DNA of 64,000 nt from JAKANT01 sp035502095 (GTDB lineage: Bacteria > Pseudomonadota > Gammaproteobacteria > Burkholderiales > Burkholderiaceae_F), in NCBI GenBank assembly GCA_035502095.1, contig DATJUX010000026.1, positions 248,001-312,000 of the forward strand, written 5' to 3'. The position numbers were made by a program, and so were the translations under genes. Of this stretch, positions 12,439 to 21,546 are shown piece by piece. The first letter of the stretch is position 1; every line of letters begins with the position of its first letter. The notes beneath the pieces are model-generated. The model did no database searches and was not told where the DNA came from. It saw only the letters and a list, made by a program, of their open reading frames with translations.

Positions 12439-13032
12439 ATGCCGAACAACGGAAACTTTGGGCTGAGTGAACTGCACGAAACGCTTCAGGGCGGCGAGCG
12501 CGTGCTCATCCGCCGCGCGCGGTCTGGAGACATGACCTTGTACCCGGACTTCTTGAGCGATGTCAGCGCCCTGGATCTGCGACTTCGATTCTTTGGGCGG
12601 ATTGCCGAGCTCAGCGCCGCTGAGATCAACAAGCTTGCTCATCTCGACTACAAGCATGAAATGGCTTTCGTAGCGCTCGACGAAGACACCGGCCAAATGC
12701 TCGGGCTCGTTCGTTTGAAGGACGAGCTCGACGAAAAGACCGCGGAATTCGCGATCTTGGTACGCTCACGGCTCAAGGGTCATGGACTCGGCTGGCTGCT
12801 GATGCGGCGTGTCATCGATTACGCAAAGGAAAAAGGTCTGCGGCGCGTCTATGGCGATGTGTTGGTCGAAAACACGACCATGCTGCAGATGTGCGCCGAA
12901 CTTGGCTTTCACGAGGGAGACATGGGATCGGGCATGAGGCGCGTTGTGCTCGATCTCGAAAATATTAGCGGCCCGTGCACGCCGGCAACGGCAACCGCCG
13001 GCGGGGAGCAGTCGCTCGCCCCTAGGCGCTGA
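12439..13032 (+). CDS. Stand-alone GNAT N-acetyltransferase (Pat-like)
   Basis: Acetyl-CoA-dependent N-acetyltransferase of 197 residues; substrate unknown. It resembles the GNAT module fused to NDP-forming acyl-CoA synthetases in protein acetyltransferases of the Pat type: GGERVLIRRARSGDM, SALDLRLRFFGRI, then the acetyl-CoA loop VRSRLKGHGLGWLLMRRVI and GDVLVENTTMLQMCAELGF. Here the domain stands alone. The ATG at 12439 lies 11 bases after AAGGGG; GTG at 12427 is an alternative. Base composition is less G/C-rich than the neighbours and it follows atypical non-coding DNA, which suggests recent acquisition. Confidence 0.8.
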   Translation: MPNNGNFGLSELHETLQGGERVLIRRARSGDMTLYPDFLSDVSALDLRLRFFGRIAELSAAEINKLAHLDYKHEMAFVALDEDTGQMLGLVRLKDELDEKTAEFAILVRSRLKGHGLGWLLMRRVIDYAKEKGLRRVYGDVLVENTTMLQMCAELGFHEGDMGSGMRRVVLDLENISGPCTPATATAGGEQSLAPRR

Positions 13033-13082
13033 CAGCGGGAATTCGCGCCAGAAGGCACGAAGAACTGACAAACGCGTAAAGA

Positions 13083-13108
13083 AGTGGGGGGCGAGCCGGC
13101 CCCCCACT
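13083..13108. terminator. Bidirectional terminator hairpin
   Basis: Perfect 10-base stem AGTGGGGGGC / GCCCCCCACT with a 6-base loop, between the convergent GNAT and MHS transporter genes. On the minus strand it is followed directly by TTCTTTACG; on the plus strand a T-rich stretch follows after a few bases. It probably serves both genes. Confidence 0.75.
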
Positions 13109-13139
13109 CATATCTATTTTCTTGGACCGAGACGTTCGG

Positions 13140-14462
13140 TCAGGCTTTTTGCGCCAGCGGCTCCCAGATGCTGTTCTGCCTCGTCTCCGGCATCAGGAAC
13201 AAGCCGAGGATGAGGCACACGGCCGGCACCGCGATCGGATAGATCAGGGCGTAGCCGAGACTGTGGGTGGCCTGATAGGCCGCGGTCGTGATGAGCGGCA
13301 CCAAGCCGCCGCCCCAGCCGTTGCCGATGTGATAGGGCACCGACACCGACGTATAGCGGATGCGGCCGGGGAAGAACTCGGCCAGGAAGGCGCCGATCGG
13401 CCCGTACACCATGCCCACGTAGCAGACCATGATCGCCACGATCAGGATCGCGATCGGCATGTTGATGTTGCCGGGCTGGGTCACCGAACCAAGCCACGCA
13501 TACAGCGGATAGTAAGTGACCGCGGCCAGAAACATGCCGCCCAAAATTACGGGCTTGCGGCCGATCTTATCCGACAGCGCGCCGAAGAAGATGAGCGACG
13601 GCGTGCCGATGACGAGGCCGATGCCCACGATCCAGGAGGTGGTCAGGTTATCGACCTTCGCGACCTGCTGCAGGTAGTAGAGCGCCCAGAACTGACCGCT
13701 GTACCAGACCACGCCCTGGCCGAGCACGATGATGGTGGCAATCAGCACGAACTTGATGTTGGAGCTGAGGAAGGCCTCCTTCCAGGGGTTCTTGCTGGTC
13801 TGTGCCTTGGCCTTGATCTCGGCGTAGATCGGCGATTCTGCGAACTGGCGCCGCACGTAGAAGGCGATGAACACCAGCAAGAAGGAGAACAGGAACGGGA
13901 TGCGCCAGCCCCAGGCATTGAACTCATCGTTGCCGAGGTAGCCGCGGGTGACGATGATCACGATCAGCGACACCACGATACCGAGCGTCGGCGAGGTTTG
14001 CAGCCAGCCGGTGTAGTAACCGCGGCGCTTGTCCTCGACGTGTTCGGCGACATAGGTGATGGCGCCGCCGTACTGGCCACCCAGGCAGAGCCCCTGGATC
14101 ATGCGCAGCACGAACAGGATGATGGCGGCGAGCAGGCCGATCTGCTCGAAGGTCGGGATCAGGCCGATCGCGCCCGTGCCCAAGGCCATGCCGCTGAGGG
14201 TGAGCAGGAAGGTGTATTTGCGGCCGACCCGGTCACCCAGCCAGCCGAACACGAAGGCGCCCAGCGGGCGGACCAGGAAGCCGGCGGTGAACAGCGCGAT
14301 GGTGCTGAGCAGAGCCGCGATCGGGTGGCTCTTTTCGAAGAACTTGACCGACAAGACCGCGGCCAGGCTGCCGAAGATGTAGAAGTCGTACCACTCGATG
14401 ACGTTGCCTCCCGCAGCGGCGAGAATCACCTTCCGAAAGTTGGCTGGAACCTGATAAGCCAT
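13140..14462 (-). CDS. MFS transporter, metabolite:H+ symporter (MHS) family
   Basis: Inner-membrane proton symporter of 440 residues with 12 predicted membrane segments. Family marks: NVIEWYDFYIFGSLA at the start, GWLGDRVGRKYT in the first cytoplasmic loop, RMIQGLCLGGQYGGAITYVAE (split here at about residue 120-140), and a second-half repeat GALSDKIGRKP. MHS members carry citrate, shikimate, proline, alpha-ketoglutarate and related acids; the substrate cannot be read from sequence. The ATG at 14460-14462 has GGGAG eight bases upstream; another ATG lies five codons earlier. TcuC tricarballylate transporters belong to this group, and tcuA begins 1.3 kb away on the other strand, so a link is possible. 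Confidence 0.85.
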   Translation of the reverse strand: MAYQVPANFRKVILAAAGGNVIEWYDFYIFGSLAAVLSVKFFEKSHPIAALLSTIALFTAGFLVRPLGAFVFGWLGDRVGRKYTFLLTLSGMALGTGAIGLIPTFEQIGLLAAIILFVLRMIQGLCLGGQYGGAITYVAEHVEDKRRGYYTGWLQTSPTLGIVVSLIVIIVTRGYLGNDEFNAWGWRIPFLFSFLLVFIAFYVRRQFAESPIYAEIKAKAQTSKNPWKEAFLSSNIKFVLIATIIVLGQGVVWYSGQFWALYYLQQVAKVDNLTTSWIVGIGLVIGTPSLIFFGALSDKIGRKPVILGGMFLAAVTYYPLYAWLGSVTQPGNINMPIAILIVAIMVCYVGMVYGPIGAFLAEFFPGRIRYTSVSVPYHIGNGWGGGLVPLITTAAYQATHSLGYALIYPIAVPAVCLILGLFLMPETRQNSIWEPLAQKA

Positions 14463-14477
14463 ATCAAATGCTCCCAT

Positions 14478-15817
14478 TAGCCGGCGGAAAGCTACGGCAA
14501 GGTGTCCTCGGCGCCGGCACGCGCTGAGACTCCTCGGCCACCGTGCAAAACATGCGCCTAGCGCCGCGCATGGATCGACGGTGGATCGGGTCAAGGCAAA
14601 GGTAGACCATGGGCGTCGTGAACAGCGTCGGCGCCTGCAACAGCAGCAGGTCGCCGACCATCGCATAACGGCGGCGCCGCTCCGGGCCTCGGCCATGACC
14701 GAGCATCAGCGGCAGACGGGCGAGCAGGCGCGCACATTGTGGTCGTCATGATCGGGCGGAAGCGCCGCAGACACGCAGATCAACAGGGATCACCACCGCG
14801 AGTCATCGGGGCGTTCACATTCCGGTACTCGTTGAGATACACAATGAGATGCAGTCGATCCAGTGTGTGCATCGGCGGGGACTCGCGGATACGCGGCCGA
14901 TGCCCTAGTGCTGCGCCCCCGAGCAAGAACTGTCTACGGTGCATTGCTCCTCCTCGGCGCCGGTCTTCGCCTGGCGCAGCATCTGCGATGCCTGCAAGAT
15001 CACCGATGCCGGCCCGCGCTTCTAATAATTTCGCACTCGAGCACCGCAAGACTGCGCCGAATCGGTCGTTAGAGCAATGCCTTTACCGCCGCCCTCGCGC
15101 TCGGCGGGTTCGGCCAGCGCGAACTCTCTCGTGAGCTGAATTCCGCACTGCGACAGGGCCACCGTCGAAAAGTTCGTTCCGGAAATATCTTAGTCGTCCA
15201 CATTGAAACCCGCTTGTTCGCCGCCGAACGGGTGCTCTGGGCCAGCGCCATGCGGCGCAAGCGTCATCGACGATGTCGGCCAGCTCGTCCCGGGCGCGAG
15301 TCGATGATCGATCGACACGACCACCGCACCGGCCGCAAGCAGGGCGGCGAGAAAGGTCGGGCGCGGTGTCGTGCGTGTTCGGAAGATCAGGCCGCCGCCG
15401 AGGATCCAGACGACTGCTGGCTCCGTCGCGCCGATCTCGGCGCCATATACGTCGAGCCTGACTACGCAGCCATCGAGGACACGATAGACGTACGTCTTGC
15501 CATCGAGCGACCCTGTCATGGATTCGATGCTGGAAGCCGACCCGGAAGACGTCGATCGACTGTTCATGCCTTCGACTGCGGCGCGGTGCTGGCCTTATCG
15601 ACGCGGTCGCCTGCGGCGCGCGTTGTAGGCATTCGCGTTGTCCGGGAACCTTGATCACTGCGCTCGAGGCCGCTGACGGATGCGGATTCAACCGGTCAAT
15701 GAATCGCTAGGATCGCGAAACGATGAGGTTCCTCACCTTCGGCGCGCGATGACAATTGGCGGCGCGGAATGACACGGGGCTTCCAAGGCTTGCAGCGCGA
15801 CCGCAGAATCAGGGCCC
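14478..15817. other. 1.3 kb without an intact gene; decayed DNA
   Basis: Short, mutually inconsistent open frames only. Two fragments look like remains of genes: an esterase piece on the minus strand (15190-15567, listed separately), and a minus-strand stretch around 14900-14960 reading MHRRQFLLGGAALGH, which resembles the start of a Tat signal but goes nowhere. The stretch separates the MHS transporter from the tcu genes. The promoter of tcuA should lie in its last 100 bases; I cannot place it. Confidence 0.5.
15190..15567 (-). pseudogene. Alpha/beta-hydrolase (esterase) relic
   Basis: The frame contains an N-terminal piece of a hormone-sensitive-lipase-like hydrolase: VVWILGGGLIFR matches the oxyanion-hole region (usually HGGG), and GAVVVSIDHRLAPGT matches the strand ending in YRLAPE. 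Right after this the similarity moves to another frame (RDELADIVDDACAAW), then returns to the first frame and stops. The nucleophile-elbow GxSxG and the rest of the catalytic triad are absent. Frame changes plus truncation indicate a dead gene. The ends of the relic are uncertain. Confidence 0.5.
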
Positions 15818-17209
15818 ATGCTCGACGTGCTCGTGATCGGCGGCGGCAACGCTGCCTTGTGCGCGGCGCTGATGGCGCGCGAGGCAGGCGCCTCGGTGCT
15901 TCTGCTCGAAGCGGCGCCGCGCGAATGGCGCGGCGGCAACACCGCGCACACCCGCAACCTGCGCTGCATGCACGACGCACCGCAGGACGTGCTCGTCGAT
16001 GCATACCGCGAAGAGGAATATTGGCAGGACCTGCTGAAGGTCACGGGCGGACTCACCAACGAGAAGCTCGCGCGCCTGGTGATCCGTTCCTCCGCCACCT
16101 GCCGCGGCTGGATGCGCAAGTACGGCGTGCGCTTCCAGCCGTCGCTTTCCGGCGCGCTGCACACGGCGCGCACCAACGCATTCTTCCTCGGCGGTGGCAA
16201 GGCGCTGGTCAATGCGTACTACAGGTCGGTCGAGGCTCTTGGCGCGCGTGTTCGCTACGAGGCGCCGGTCGACCGGCTCGAACTGCAGGACGGGAACTTC
16301 AAGGCCGCATTCGTCGGCGACGAGCGCATCGAAGCCCGCGCCTGTGTGCTCGCCGCGGGAGGTTTCGAGTCGAACCGCGAATGGCTGCGCGCGGCGTGGG
16401 GACGTAACGAGCGCGGCGAATGGCCGGCGGACAACTTCCTGATCCGCGGCACGCGCTACAACACCGGCGCGCTGCTGCGCTTCATGATCGACGCGGGCGC
16501 CGACGTGGTCGGCGATCCGACCCAGGCGCACATGGTGGCGATCGATGCGCGCGCGCCGCTTTACGACGGCGGCATCTGCACGCGCATCGATGCAGTCACC
16601 CTGGGCGTGGTCGTCAACCGCGACGCGGAGCGCTTCTACGACGAGGGCGAGGATTTCTGGCCCAAGCGCTACGCGATCTGGGGCCGCCTGATCGCCCGGC
16701 AGCCCGGGCAGATCGCGTGGTCGATCATCGACGCGAAGGCGATCGGCCGCTTCATGCCGCCAGTGTTCCCGGGCGCCACGGCGGATTCGCTGCCGGCGCT
16801 CGCGCGCCAGCTTGGTCTCGACGAAACGCGCTTCGTCGCGACGCTGCAGCGATACAACGCCGCGTGCCGGGGCAACGCGTTCGATCACACGCGGCTCGAC
16901 GACTGCCGCACCGAGGGCCTGCAGCCCGCAAAAAGCCACTGGGCGCGGCCGATCGAAACGCCGCTCTTCTACGGCTACGCCCTGCGTCCCGGCGTCACGT
17001 TCACGTATCTCGGTCTCGAGGTCGATGCGGACGCGGCGGTCCGCTTCGGCGGCCGGCCGAGCCCGAATCTTTTCGTCGCCGGCGAGATGATGGCGGGCAA
17101 CGTGCTCGCTCAGGGCTACACCGCGGGCGTTGGCATGACGATCGGCACCGCGTTCGGGCGCATCGCCGGCAGCAACGCGGCCGCGGCAGCAAGCGGACGG
17201 CGCGCTTGA
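15818..17209 (+). CDS. tcuA: FAD-dependent tricarballylate dehydrogenase TcuA
   Basis: Oxidises tricarballylate to cis-aconitate, feeding the TCA cycle; electrons leave through TcuB. The 463-residue protein has an N-terminal FAD-binding motif DVLVIGGGNAALCAALMA, the fumarate-reductase/succinate-dehydrogenase-like core (CVLAAGGFESN near residue 180), and the C-terminal FAD region NLFVAGEMMAGNVLAQGYTAG. Length and motifs agree with Salmonella TcuA. tcuB starts two bases after its stop, so the two are translated together. Related flavoproteins use other tricarboxylates, but the pairing with tcuB makes TcuA the best call. Confidence 0.88.
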   Translation: MLDVLVIGGGNAALCAALMAREAGASVLLLEAAPREWRGGNTAHTRNLRCMHDAPQDVLVDAYREEEYWQDLLKVTGGLTNEKLARLVIRSSATCRGWMRKYGVRFQPSLSGALHTARTNAFFLGGGKALVNAYYRSVEALGARVRYEAPVDRLELQDGNFKAAFVGDERIEARACVLAAGGFESNREWLRAAWGRNERGEWPADNFLIRGTRYNTGALLRFMIDAGADVVGDPTQAHMVAIDARAPLYDGGICTRIDAVTLGVVVNRDAERFYDEGEDFWPKRYAIWGRLIARQPGQIAWSIIDAKAIGRFMPPVFPGATADSLPALARQLGLDETRFVATLQRYNAACRGNAFDHTRLDDCRTEGLQPAKSHWARPIETPLFYGYALRPGVTFTYLGLEVDADAAVRFGGRPSPNLFVAGEMMAGNVLAQGYTAGVGMTIGTAFGRIAGSNAAAAASGRRA

Positions 17210-17211
17210 GC

Positions 17212-18336
17212 ATGCCGTCGCTCCCGCTGGCAGCGGCGACGCCCGCGGAGACCGAGGTCGCGCGCCAGCTGCGCATCTGCAACGCGTGTCGGTACTGCGA
17301 AGGCTTCTGCGCCGTGTTCCCCGCGATGACGCGCCGGCTCGAGTTCGGCAAGGCCGACGTCCACTATCTGGCGAATCTCTGCCACGGCTGCGGCGCGTGC
17401 CTGCATGCGTGCCAGTACGCGCCGCCGCACGAGTTCGCGGTCGTCGTACCGCAGGCCATGGCGCGCGTGCGCGGACAGACGTATTCCGACTACGCGTGGC
17501 CGCGCGTGTGCGCGGCTTTGTATCGGCGCAACGGGCTGGCCGTCGCGCTCGCGCTTGCGGGCGCGTTTGCGCTCTTCCTCGTTCTCGCGGCGACGCGCGA
17601 CGGCTCGCTGTGGCAGGCGCAGCCCAGCGGCGATTTCTATCGTGTCCTCCCGCACGGCCTGATGGTGGCGCTGTTCGGCCCGGTGTTCTTGCTTGCCGTG
17701 ATGGCTCTCGGCGTCGGCGTGGTGCGTTTCTGGCGCGACATCACGCCGGGCGTGGTGCCGCGCAGGGCCGCGGCGGAGGCCGCGTGCGACGTGCTGCGTC
17801 TCAAATACCTGGACGGCGGCCACGGCGAAGGGTGCAACGAAGAGGACGACCGGTTCACGCTCGCGCGCCGGCGCTGGCATCAGCTCGCCTTCTACGGCTT
17901 CCTGCTTTGCTTTGCCTCCACCTGCATCGCGACGCTGTATCACTATGGCTTCGGCTGGCGCGCGCCATATCCCGTGACGAGCCTTCCGAAACTGCTCGGC
18001 ATCACCGGCGGGCTCGGGCTGTTCATCGGGGCGGCCGGGTTGCTGCGGCTGAACCGCGCGCGCCCGGCGCTTGCCGGCGATGCCGCGCAGCAGCCGATGG
18101 ATCGCGCGTTCATCGCGCTGCTGCTGCTCGTCGCGGGAACCGGTTTGCTGCTGCCGATCTTGCGAAGCACCGGAGCGCTGGGCGTGCTGCTCGCGCTGCA
18201 CCTCGGCGCGGTGATGGCGTTGTTCCTCACGCTGCCGTATGGCAAGTTCGCGCATGGCGTCTATCGTTGTGCGGCGCTGCTCAAATGGGCCGTCGAGCGG
18301 CGCCGGCCGAACACGCTCGGATTGAGCGACGATTGA
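17212..18336 (+). CDS. tcuB: Tricarballylate utilisation protein TcuB
   Basis: Membrane iron-sulfur protein that reoxidises the FADH2 of TcuA and passes electrons to the quinone pool. The 374-residue protein has two N-terminal 4Fe-4S clusters, CNACRYCEGFC and CHGCGACLHAC (about residues 20-70), followed by about six membrane segments. A polar loop in the middle is rich in D and E (GGHGEGCNEEDDRF). The ATG at 17212 is two bases past the tcuA stop. The following Bug-type gene begins 15 bases downstream, so tcuA-tcuB-bug is probably one operon. Confidence 0.88.
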   Translation: MPSLPLAAATPAETEVARQLRICNACRYCEGFCAVFPAMTRRLEFGKADVHYLANLCHGCGACLHACQYAPPHEFAVVVPQAMARVRGQTYSDYAWPRVCAALYRRNGLAVALALAGAFALFLVLAATRDGSLWQAQPSGDFYRVLPHGLMVALFGPVFLLAVMALGVGVVRFWRDITPGVVPRRAAAEAACDVLRLKYLDGGHGEGCNEEDDRFTLARRRWHQLAFYGFLLCFASTCIATLYHYGFGWRAPYPVTSLPKLLGITGGLGLFIGAAGLLRLNRARPALAGDAAQQPMDRAFIALLLLVAGTGLLLPILRSTGALGVLLALHLGAVMALFLTLPYGKFAHGVYRCAALLKWAVERRRPNTLGLSDD

Positions 18337-18351
18337 TGCGGGGAGACAGGC

Positions 18352-19314
18352 ATGAGACGAATCGTCCTGGGATGCGCCATCGCGGTGCTCGCTCTCGCCG
18401 GGACAGCGCCGGCGCAGGAATTTCCGAAGAAGTCGATCACGCTGATGGTCGGCTTCGCCGCCGGCGGTGCGGCCGACACCGCGGCACGCGTCATCGCGCG
18501 CAAGCTATCCGAGAACCTGGACGTGCCGGTGGTGGTCGAAAACCGCGCCGGCGCGGGCGGCAACATCGCGCACCAGCTCGTCGCGCACGGCGAGGCGGAC
18601 GGGAGCCTCATCCTGCTCGGATCGATCGGGCCGCTCGCGATCGCGCCGCACCTGACCAAGGTCGGCTATGACCCGCAGAAGGATCTCGCGCCGCTCACGA
18701 TGGGCATGAATTTCCCCAACGTGCTCGTCGTGCACGCGGGGCTCGGCGTGAAGACGCTCGCCGAATACATCGCGCTGGCGAAGAAAAACCCCGGCAAGCT
18801 GGACTACGCGTCGACCGGTCCGGGGTCGGCGTCGCATCTCGCCGGGGAGCTCTTCAACCAGCGCGCCGGCGTCGACATCGTGCACGTGCCGTACAAGGGC
18901 GGCGCGCCGGCGCTCACCGACCTGCTTGCCGGGCGGGTGGCGTCGTACTTCTCGACGCCGTCGACCGCGGGACCGTACATCGCCAATGGACAGTTGATTC
19001 CGCTCGCCACGACGGGACTTGCGCGGCCGTCGTTCATGCCCGACGTGCCGACGCTCGCCGAGTCCGGGTTCCCCGGTTTCAACGCGACCAACTGGTATGC
19101 GTTCGTGGCGCCCGGCAAGACGCCGGAACCGATCCTCGAGCGCTGGAACCAGGAACTGGTGAAGGCGCTCAACGCGCCCGACGTGCACGACGAACTGCTG
19201 AAGCACGGCCTGACGCCGATGCCCGGCACACGCGAGGAACTCGCCCGCTACATCGAGAGCGAATCGAAGAACTGGGCGCAGGTGATCAGGGAGCGCCACA
19301 TCACGGTCAACTGA
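18352..19314 (+). CDS. Tripartite tricarboxylate transporter (Bug/TctC) binding protein
   Basis: Periplasmic solute receptor of the Bug family, 320 residues. It has a cleavable signal peptide (MRRIVLGCAIAVLALAGTAPAQ) and the family blocks ITLMVGFAAGGAADTAAR, VVENRAGAGGNIAH, GYDPQKDLAPLT and VPYKGGAPALTDLLAGRV. A GGGGAGA ribosome site precedes the ATG. No TctA/TctB membrane genes are present, as is common for orphan Bug receptors in betaproteobacteria. Sitting 15 bases after tcuB, it probably binds tricarballylate or a related tricarboxylate. Its last 8 bases overlap the convergent acyl-CoA dehydrogenase gene. Confidence 0.9.
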   Translation: MRRIVLGCAIAVLALAGTAPAQEFPKKSITLMVGFAAGGAADTAARVIARKLSENLDVPVVVENRAGAGGNIAHQLVAHGEADGSLILLGSIGPLAIAPHLTKVGYDPQKDLAPLTMGMNFPNVLVVHAGLGVKTLAEYIALAKKNPGKLDYASTGPGSASHLAGELFNQRAGVDIVHVPYKGGAPALTDLLAGRVASYFSTPSTAGPYIANGQLIPLATTGLARPSFMPDVPTLAESGFPGFNATNWYAFVAPGKTPEPILERWNQELVKALNAPDVHDELLKHGLTPMPGTREELARYIESESKNWAQVIRERHITVN

Positions 19315-21496
19315 CCGCCCGGGTCCCCTCATCTCCCTCCTGCACCTGCGCGGGAGCGGACTCGCGCGGAAAATCGTCGACCTGGATCACCCGGTCGACC
19401 GCACGCAGGTACTCCAGGGCGCGCACCGGCTCGTGTGCGCCTTGCGCCGCCGCCTCCAGCGAATCGGCGCGGCGCACCAGCTTGTTCAACGCCGGCGCCT
19501 CGTCGCCCAGCTCGGCCGCGAGCTCCAGCGCGCGCATGAGATCGAGCATGCCGCCGGACTTCGGCTTCGTGATGTCGGGGCACAGGCGCTCGATCAGGTG
19601 GCGGTCGGTCCGCAACGCTTCGGTGAACGCGAGCAGCTGGCGGTCGCGCAACGGCGCGAGGAAGCGCGTGCCGCGCAGGATGATCGCGCCCAGCCAGCGA
19701 CGCGCGGGCGAGGGCAGGTTGGCATAGAGATCGCGCAGCGCGGATGCGGCGCGGTCGAGCTCCACGCGCACCGCGGCGCGGGCGAACGGCAGCAGCGCCG
19801 CATCACCGTCGACCTCGTAGCGCCAGACGGATGCGGCAGCGAGATAAAGGTGCGCGAGCACGTCGCCCAGGCGCGCGGACAGCAGCTCCATGCGTTTGAG
19901 CTTGCCGCCGAGCATCCCCATCGCGACGTCGGCCGTCAGAGCGTACTTCGCGCTCAGCCTCGCGATAAGGCGTGCTTCCTTGCGCAGGTCGGCCGGCGGC
20001 CGGCCGATCACCGGCGCACCGAAGAGGCTGCAGGCGAGATTGCGCGCCACGTGGCGCAGATGGCCGAGCAGGGCCTTGCCGAGCCGGGTCGCGTCGCCCG
20101 CCTGCACGGCGCTCATCTCCTCGAACACGTAGGGATGACAGCGCACCGCGCCCTGGCCGAAGATGATCAGCGCGCGGGTGAGGATGTTCGCGCCCTCGAC
20201 GGTGATGGCGATCGGTGCGTGGCAATAGGCGACCGCGAGCAGGTTCGGCGGGCCGCGCATGATTCCCTTGCCGCCGAGGATGTCCATCGCGTCGTTCACG
20301 GCGCGCCGTCCGGCTTCGGTCAGTTGCACCTTGAGGATCGCGCTCGCGACGCTCGGCCTTTCGCCGTGATCGAGCGCCGCCGCGGTGAAGCGGCGCGCGG
20401 CGTCGGTCGCATAAAGATCGACGGCCAGACGCGCGATCACGCCCGCGACCGCGTGGAACTTGCCGATCTGCAGCCCGAACTGTTCGCGCACGATGCCGTA
20501 ACCGTGTGCGACGTAGAGCGAGGACTGCTGCAACGCTGCGCCGAGCGCGGGCAGCGAGATCGCGCGCCCCGCGGCGAGGCTCTCCATCAGCATGCGCCAG
20601 CCGCGGCCGATGTTGGCTTCGCCGCCGATCACCCAGTCGACCGGCACGAACACGTCGTGCCCGTCGATCGGCCCGTTCATGAACGCGCTGTCCATCGGCC
20701 GATGCCGCCGGCCGATGTGCACGCCCGCGTAGGGAACGGGGATCAGCGCGCACGTGATGCCGAGCTCGCGTTCGCCTTCGGAACGGGTTTCGTCGCAGGC
20801 ATGGAACGCGAGGCCGACCACCGTCGCCACCGGAGCCAGCGTGATGTAGCGCTTGGCGAACGTCACGAGAAAACCGCGCGTCCTGCGCCCTTCGAAGTCG
20901 CGTTCGACCAGCACGCCGCGATCCGGCACCGATGCCGCATCCGAACCGGCGTACGGCGACGTGAGCGCGAAACACGGCAGATCGCGACCGTCGGCCAGCC
21001 GCGGCAGGTAGTGCTCCTTTTGTGCCGGCGTGCCGTAACGCAGCAGCAGCTCGGCCGGGCCGAGCGAATTGGGCACCATCACCGTCACCGCGGCGGCGAC
21101 GTTGACGGTGGCGATCCGGGTCACGACCGTCGCGTGCGCAAAGTGACCGAAGCCGAGGCCGCCGAATTGCTTCGGAATGATCATGCCGAAGAAGCGCTTC
21201 TCCGCCAGGAATCGCCACACTTCGGGCGGCAGGTCATGCTGCTCGTCGATCCGGTAGTCGTCGAGCAGGCTGCACAGGGACGGGATCTCGTTGGCGAGGA
21301 AAGCCTCCTCCTCGGCAGTCAGGCGATTCGGCCCGGCGGCGCGCAGCGCGTCGAAGTCGGGGCGACCGGAGAAGAGCCTGCCCTCGTAGCCGACCGTGCC
21401 GGCTTCGAGGGCGGCGCGTTCCGTGTCTCCCATCGGCGGCAACGCGCGCGAAAACGGCTTCAGTGCGCGACGCCCGAGGAACGATGCGAGGCTCAT
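19307..21496 (-). CDS. fadE: FadE-type acyl-CoA dehydrogenase
   Basis: First enzyme of fatty-acid beta-oxidation, reducing FAD while forming trans-2-enoyl-CoA. The 729-residue protein is far longer than ordinary acyl-CoA dehydrogenases (~380) and shows the FadE layout: an N-terminal domain (IPKQFGGLGFGHFAHATVV), a flavin-binding middle (CFALTSPYAGSDAAS), the C-terminal helical domain (DAMDILGGKGIMRGPPN), and a ~200-residue tail like the DUF1974 region of FadE. E. coli FadE is somewhat longer (814). The ATG at 21496 has AGGGGG seven bases upstream; a TTG two codons earlier is less likely. It stands alone. Confidence 0.88.
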   Translation of the reverse strand: MSLASFLGRRALKPFSRALPPMGDTERAALEAGTVGYEGRLFSGRPDFDALRAAGPNRLTAEEEAFLANEIPSLCSLLDDYRIDEQHDLPPEVWRFLAEKRFFGMIIPKQFGGLGFGHFAHATVVTRIATVNVAAAVTVMVPNSLGPAELLLRYGTPAQKEHYLPRLADGRDLPCFALTSPYAGSDAASVPDRGVLVERDFEGRRTRGFLVTFAKRYITLAPVATVVGLAFHACDETRSEGERELGITCALIPVPYAGVHIGRRHRPMDSAFMNGPIDGHDVFVPVDWVIGGEANIGRGWRMLMESLAAGRAISLPALGAALQQSSLYVAHGYGIVREQFGLQIGKFHAVAGVIARLAVDLYATDAARRFTAAALDHGERPSVASAILKVQLTEAGRRAVNDAMDILGGKGIMRGPPNLLAVAYCHAPIAITVEGANILTRALIIFGQGAVRCHPYVFEEMSAVQAGDATRLGKALLGHLRHVARNLACSLFGAPVIGRPPADLRKEARLIARLSAKYALTADVAMGMLGGKLKRMELLSARLGDVLAHLYLAAASVWRYEVDGDAALLPFARAAVRVELDRAASALRDLYANLPSPARRWLGAIILRGTRFLAPLRDRQLLAFTEALRTDRHLIERLCPDITKPKSGGMLDLMRALELAAELGDEAPALNKLVRRADSLEAAAQGAHEPVRALEYLRAVDRVIQVDDFPRESAPAQVQEGDEGTRAVS

Positions 21497-21546
21497 CTTC
21501 AAGCCCCCTGGTACGCGAGTGAACCGCCGCTACGAGGGCGGGCGGA

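Noticed and set aside
12107..12466. Small open frames upstream of the GNAT gene
   Set aside because: Leucine/arginine-rich products without ribosome sites or recognisable domains, overlapping each other in all frames.
14780..15049. Possible Tat-exported protein gene (MHRRQFLLGGAAL)
   Set aside because: The frame continues as low-complexity sequence without a domain and ends quickly; treated as part of the decayed region.
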